A DNA stretch of 37,358 nt, from the NCBI GenBank assembly GCA_031292215.1, contig JARLHO010000070.1, forward strand, positions 1 to 37,358, read 5' to 3'. The DNA comes from Syntrophobacteraceae bacterium (GTDB taxonomy: Bacteria; Desulfobacterota; Syntrophobacteria; Syntrophobacterales; Syntrophobacteraceae). Position numbers and translations under genes: made by a program. How positions within the stretch are numbered: the stretch's first letter is position 1; each line of letters starts with the position of its first letter. The notes below the pieces were generated by a model. It worked only from the letters and a program-made list of their open reading frames with translations, was not told the DNA's origin and ran no database searches. Of this stretch, positions 36,671 through 37,358 are shown in pieces.

Positions 36671-36766
36671 AGAGTCAATAGCGAAGAGTTACTAAGACCT
36701 GCATAAATAACCGAACATTTTTGACTTCGCGTCGGTGTGAAATAAATTTGCATTCGAGATTGAGCT

Positions 36767-37083
36767 GATGGGTTGCGCTGGGAGACTGTGTCGCACCTGG
36801 CCGCCCGGGTAGAGGCAAAGGGCAGATATCTTGAAAATCCCCCCAACCCCTTGCAAAAAAGGGGGGCGATCAGGCCAAGCCCCTTTCTTGGGAGTCTCCG
36901 CTAAGGGGTAAGTGGGCGCATGTGCGGGTAATTGTCAGCTTTGAAAAAAAGGGGGCCATTGAGCCCAGCCCCTTTCTAAGTTACTGCTCATGCGCTTAGG
37001 GCAAACAATATTCAAGCGCCCCGGCGCCCTATAGCTCAGTTTGCGAATTTTTCTTACGACACAGTCTCTTGGCTCCACCCATC
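36767..37083. mobile_element. 317-bp segment bounded by 27-bp imperfect inverted repeats
   Basis: Left arm 36767-36793 (GATGGGTTGCGC ... AGACTGTGTCG) and right arm 37057-37083 (its inverted partner) match at 22 of 27 positions. The interior holds a 215-bp-element fragment, with no open frame of note. The arm is also related to the sequence at 31334. It may be a second small non-autonomous element or a split dispersed repeat. Confidence 0.5.
36835..36938. mobile_element. MITE-like element, truncated copy (right half)
   Basis: It matches the right half of the 215-bp element and ends with GGGTAATTGTCAG at 36938. The next bases are CTTTGAAAAAAAGGGGG, the same host-repeat sequence as to the right of copy 1, so this is a fragment of an already occupied repeat, not an independent insertion. 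Confidence 0.75.
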
Positions 37084-37358
37084 CTACGGTTCACCACATC
37101 CGGCTGGAAAGCAGAATGGATGAAACGCAGTGAAACCCGTTCTCGTGCTGACTGTGTCTACGGACGTGGCGGCCCGTCTTGAACGCAACTCTTTGCGGGT
37201 GCATTCTCACGGGATAAGGCCCAGGGTGATTCTGTCCTGAGATAAAACAATAATAATATCGACATGATATCCAATTATCTGGTCAAAAGCTTTTCTCCCG
37301 TGTATATAAAGGACATCCAAGACATTTCACGGGGAGGGGGAATCCACTTTGGACCTGA

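Larger units (their letters stand above)
36671..37358. other. Repeat-rich non-coding right end; possible start of a next gene
   Basis: No gene in 688 bp. It holds a 317-bp segment with inverted ends (36767-37083), a fragment of the 215-bp element inside it, and a candidate promoter (TGGTCA 37280-37285, 17-bp spacer, TATATA 37303-37308). After it lies GGGGAGGGGG (37331-37340), eight bases before TTG 37349. A gene could begin there and run past the window edge; too little is visible to say. Confidence 0.55.

Noticed and set aside
37025-37060. 'ctatagctcagt' stretch that recalls a tRNA D-arm
   Set aside because: No acceptor stem, anticodon arm or T-arm can be built around it.

Overview
The window looks like a piece of chromosome from a GC-rich Desulfobacterota (former Deltaproteobacteria) bacterium, most likely of the Syntrophobacterales kind. 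This placement is inferred from the gene set (DUF6178, an HDOD signalling protein, a MEMO-type AmmeMemoRadiSam protein B, a Mut7-C RNase, a DUF4292-like lipoprotein, a PerR-KatG pair) and from the dispersed GC-rich repeats, not from a marker gene. No rRNA, tRNA or CRISPR array was found.

Layout. Positions 332-10824 hold mostly housekeeping genes: an EF-G-like GTPase, a Uma2-type nuclease, MogA/MoaB, a minus-strand block (coiled-coil protein, Mut7-C protein, DUF4292-like lipoprotein, TPR lipoprotein), then MEMO/AmmB overlapping the tRNA methylthiotransferase MtaB, and a glycosyltransferase. Positions 10889-11330 are a nested repeat cluster. Positions 11378-15865 (minus strand) hold a frameshifted acyl-CoA ligase and a perR-katG oxidative-stress operon. 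An isoprenylcysteine-methyltransferase-like membrane protein, an HDOD protein ending in an orphan histidine-kinase DHp domain, and an ATP-grasp enzyme follow, up to 19244. Positions 19425-21420 are a graveyard: the 3' end of a group II intron interrupted by a small transposable element, a decayed ExeA-like ATPase, and a feoA-feoB remnant. Positions 21456-32901 hold an OprB-type porin, a TolC/MFP/RND efflux operon, a small secreted Tyr/Gly-rich protein, a CusRS-like two-component system and a FetAB-like ABC transporter. Positions 33685-36670 hold a zinc-ribbon membrane protein, an outer-membrane barrel protein with a broken signal peptide, and a DUF6178 protein. The right end is repeat-rich and non-coding.

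The best-supported unusual finding is a 215-bp MITE-like element. It has 30-bp terminal inverted repeats (27 of 30 matching) and 9-bp target duplications. Two full copies have the same length (11026-11240 and 19468-19682), a fragment lies at 36835-36938, and an unoccupied homologue of one insertion site lies at 2463-2520. One copy sits between domains V and VI of the dead group II intron. Two genes carry single-base frameshifts: the acyl-CoA ligase near 12740 and the barrel protein in a run of ten T at 34049-34058. The second is a candidate for slippage or phase variation if it is not a sequencing error.

The efflux genes, the secreted small protein and the two-component system lie together on one strand and probably form an envelope-stress or metal-responsive module. 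Repeated GTCAG half-sites precede the small gene. perR and katG likely form a peroxide-responsive operon with a Fur/PerR-like box over the perR promoter.
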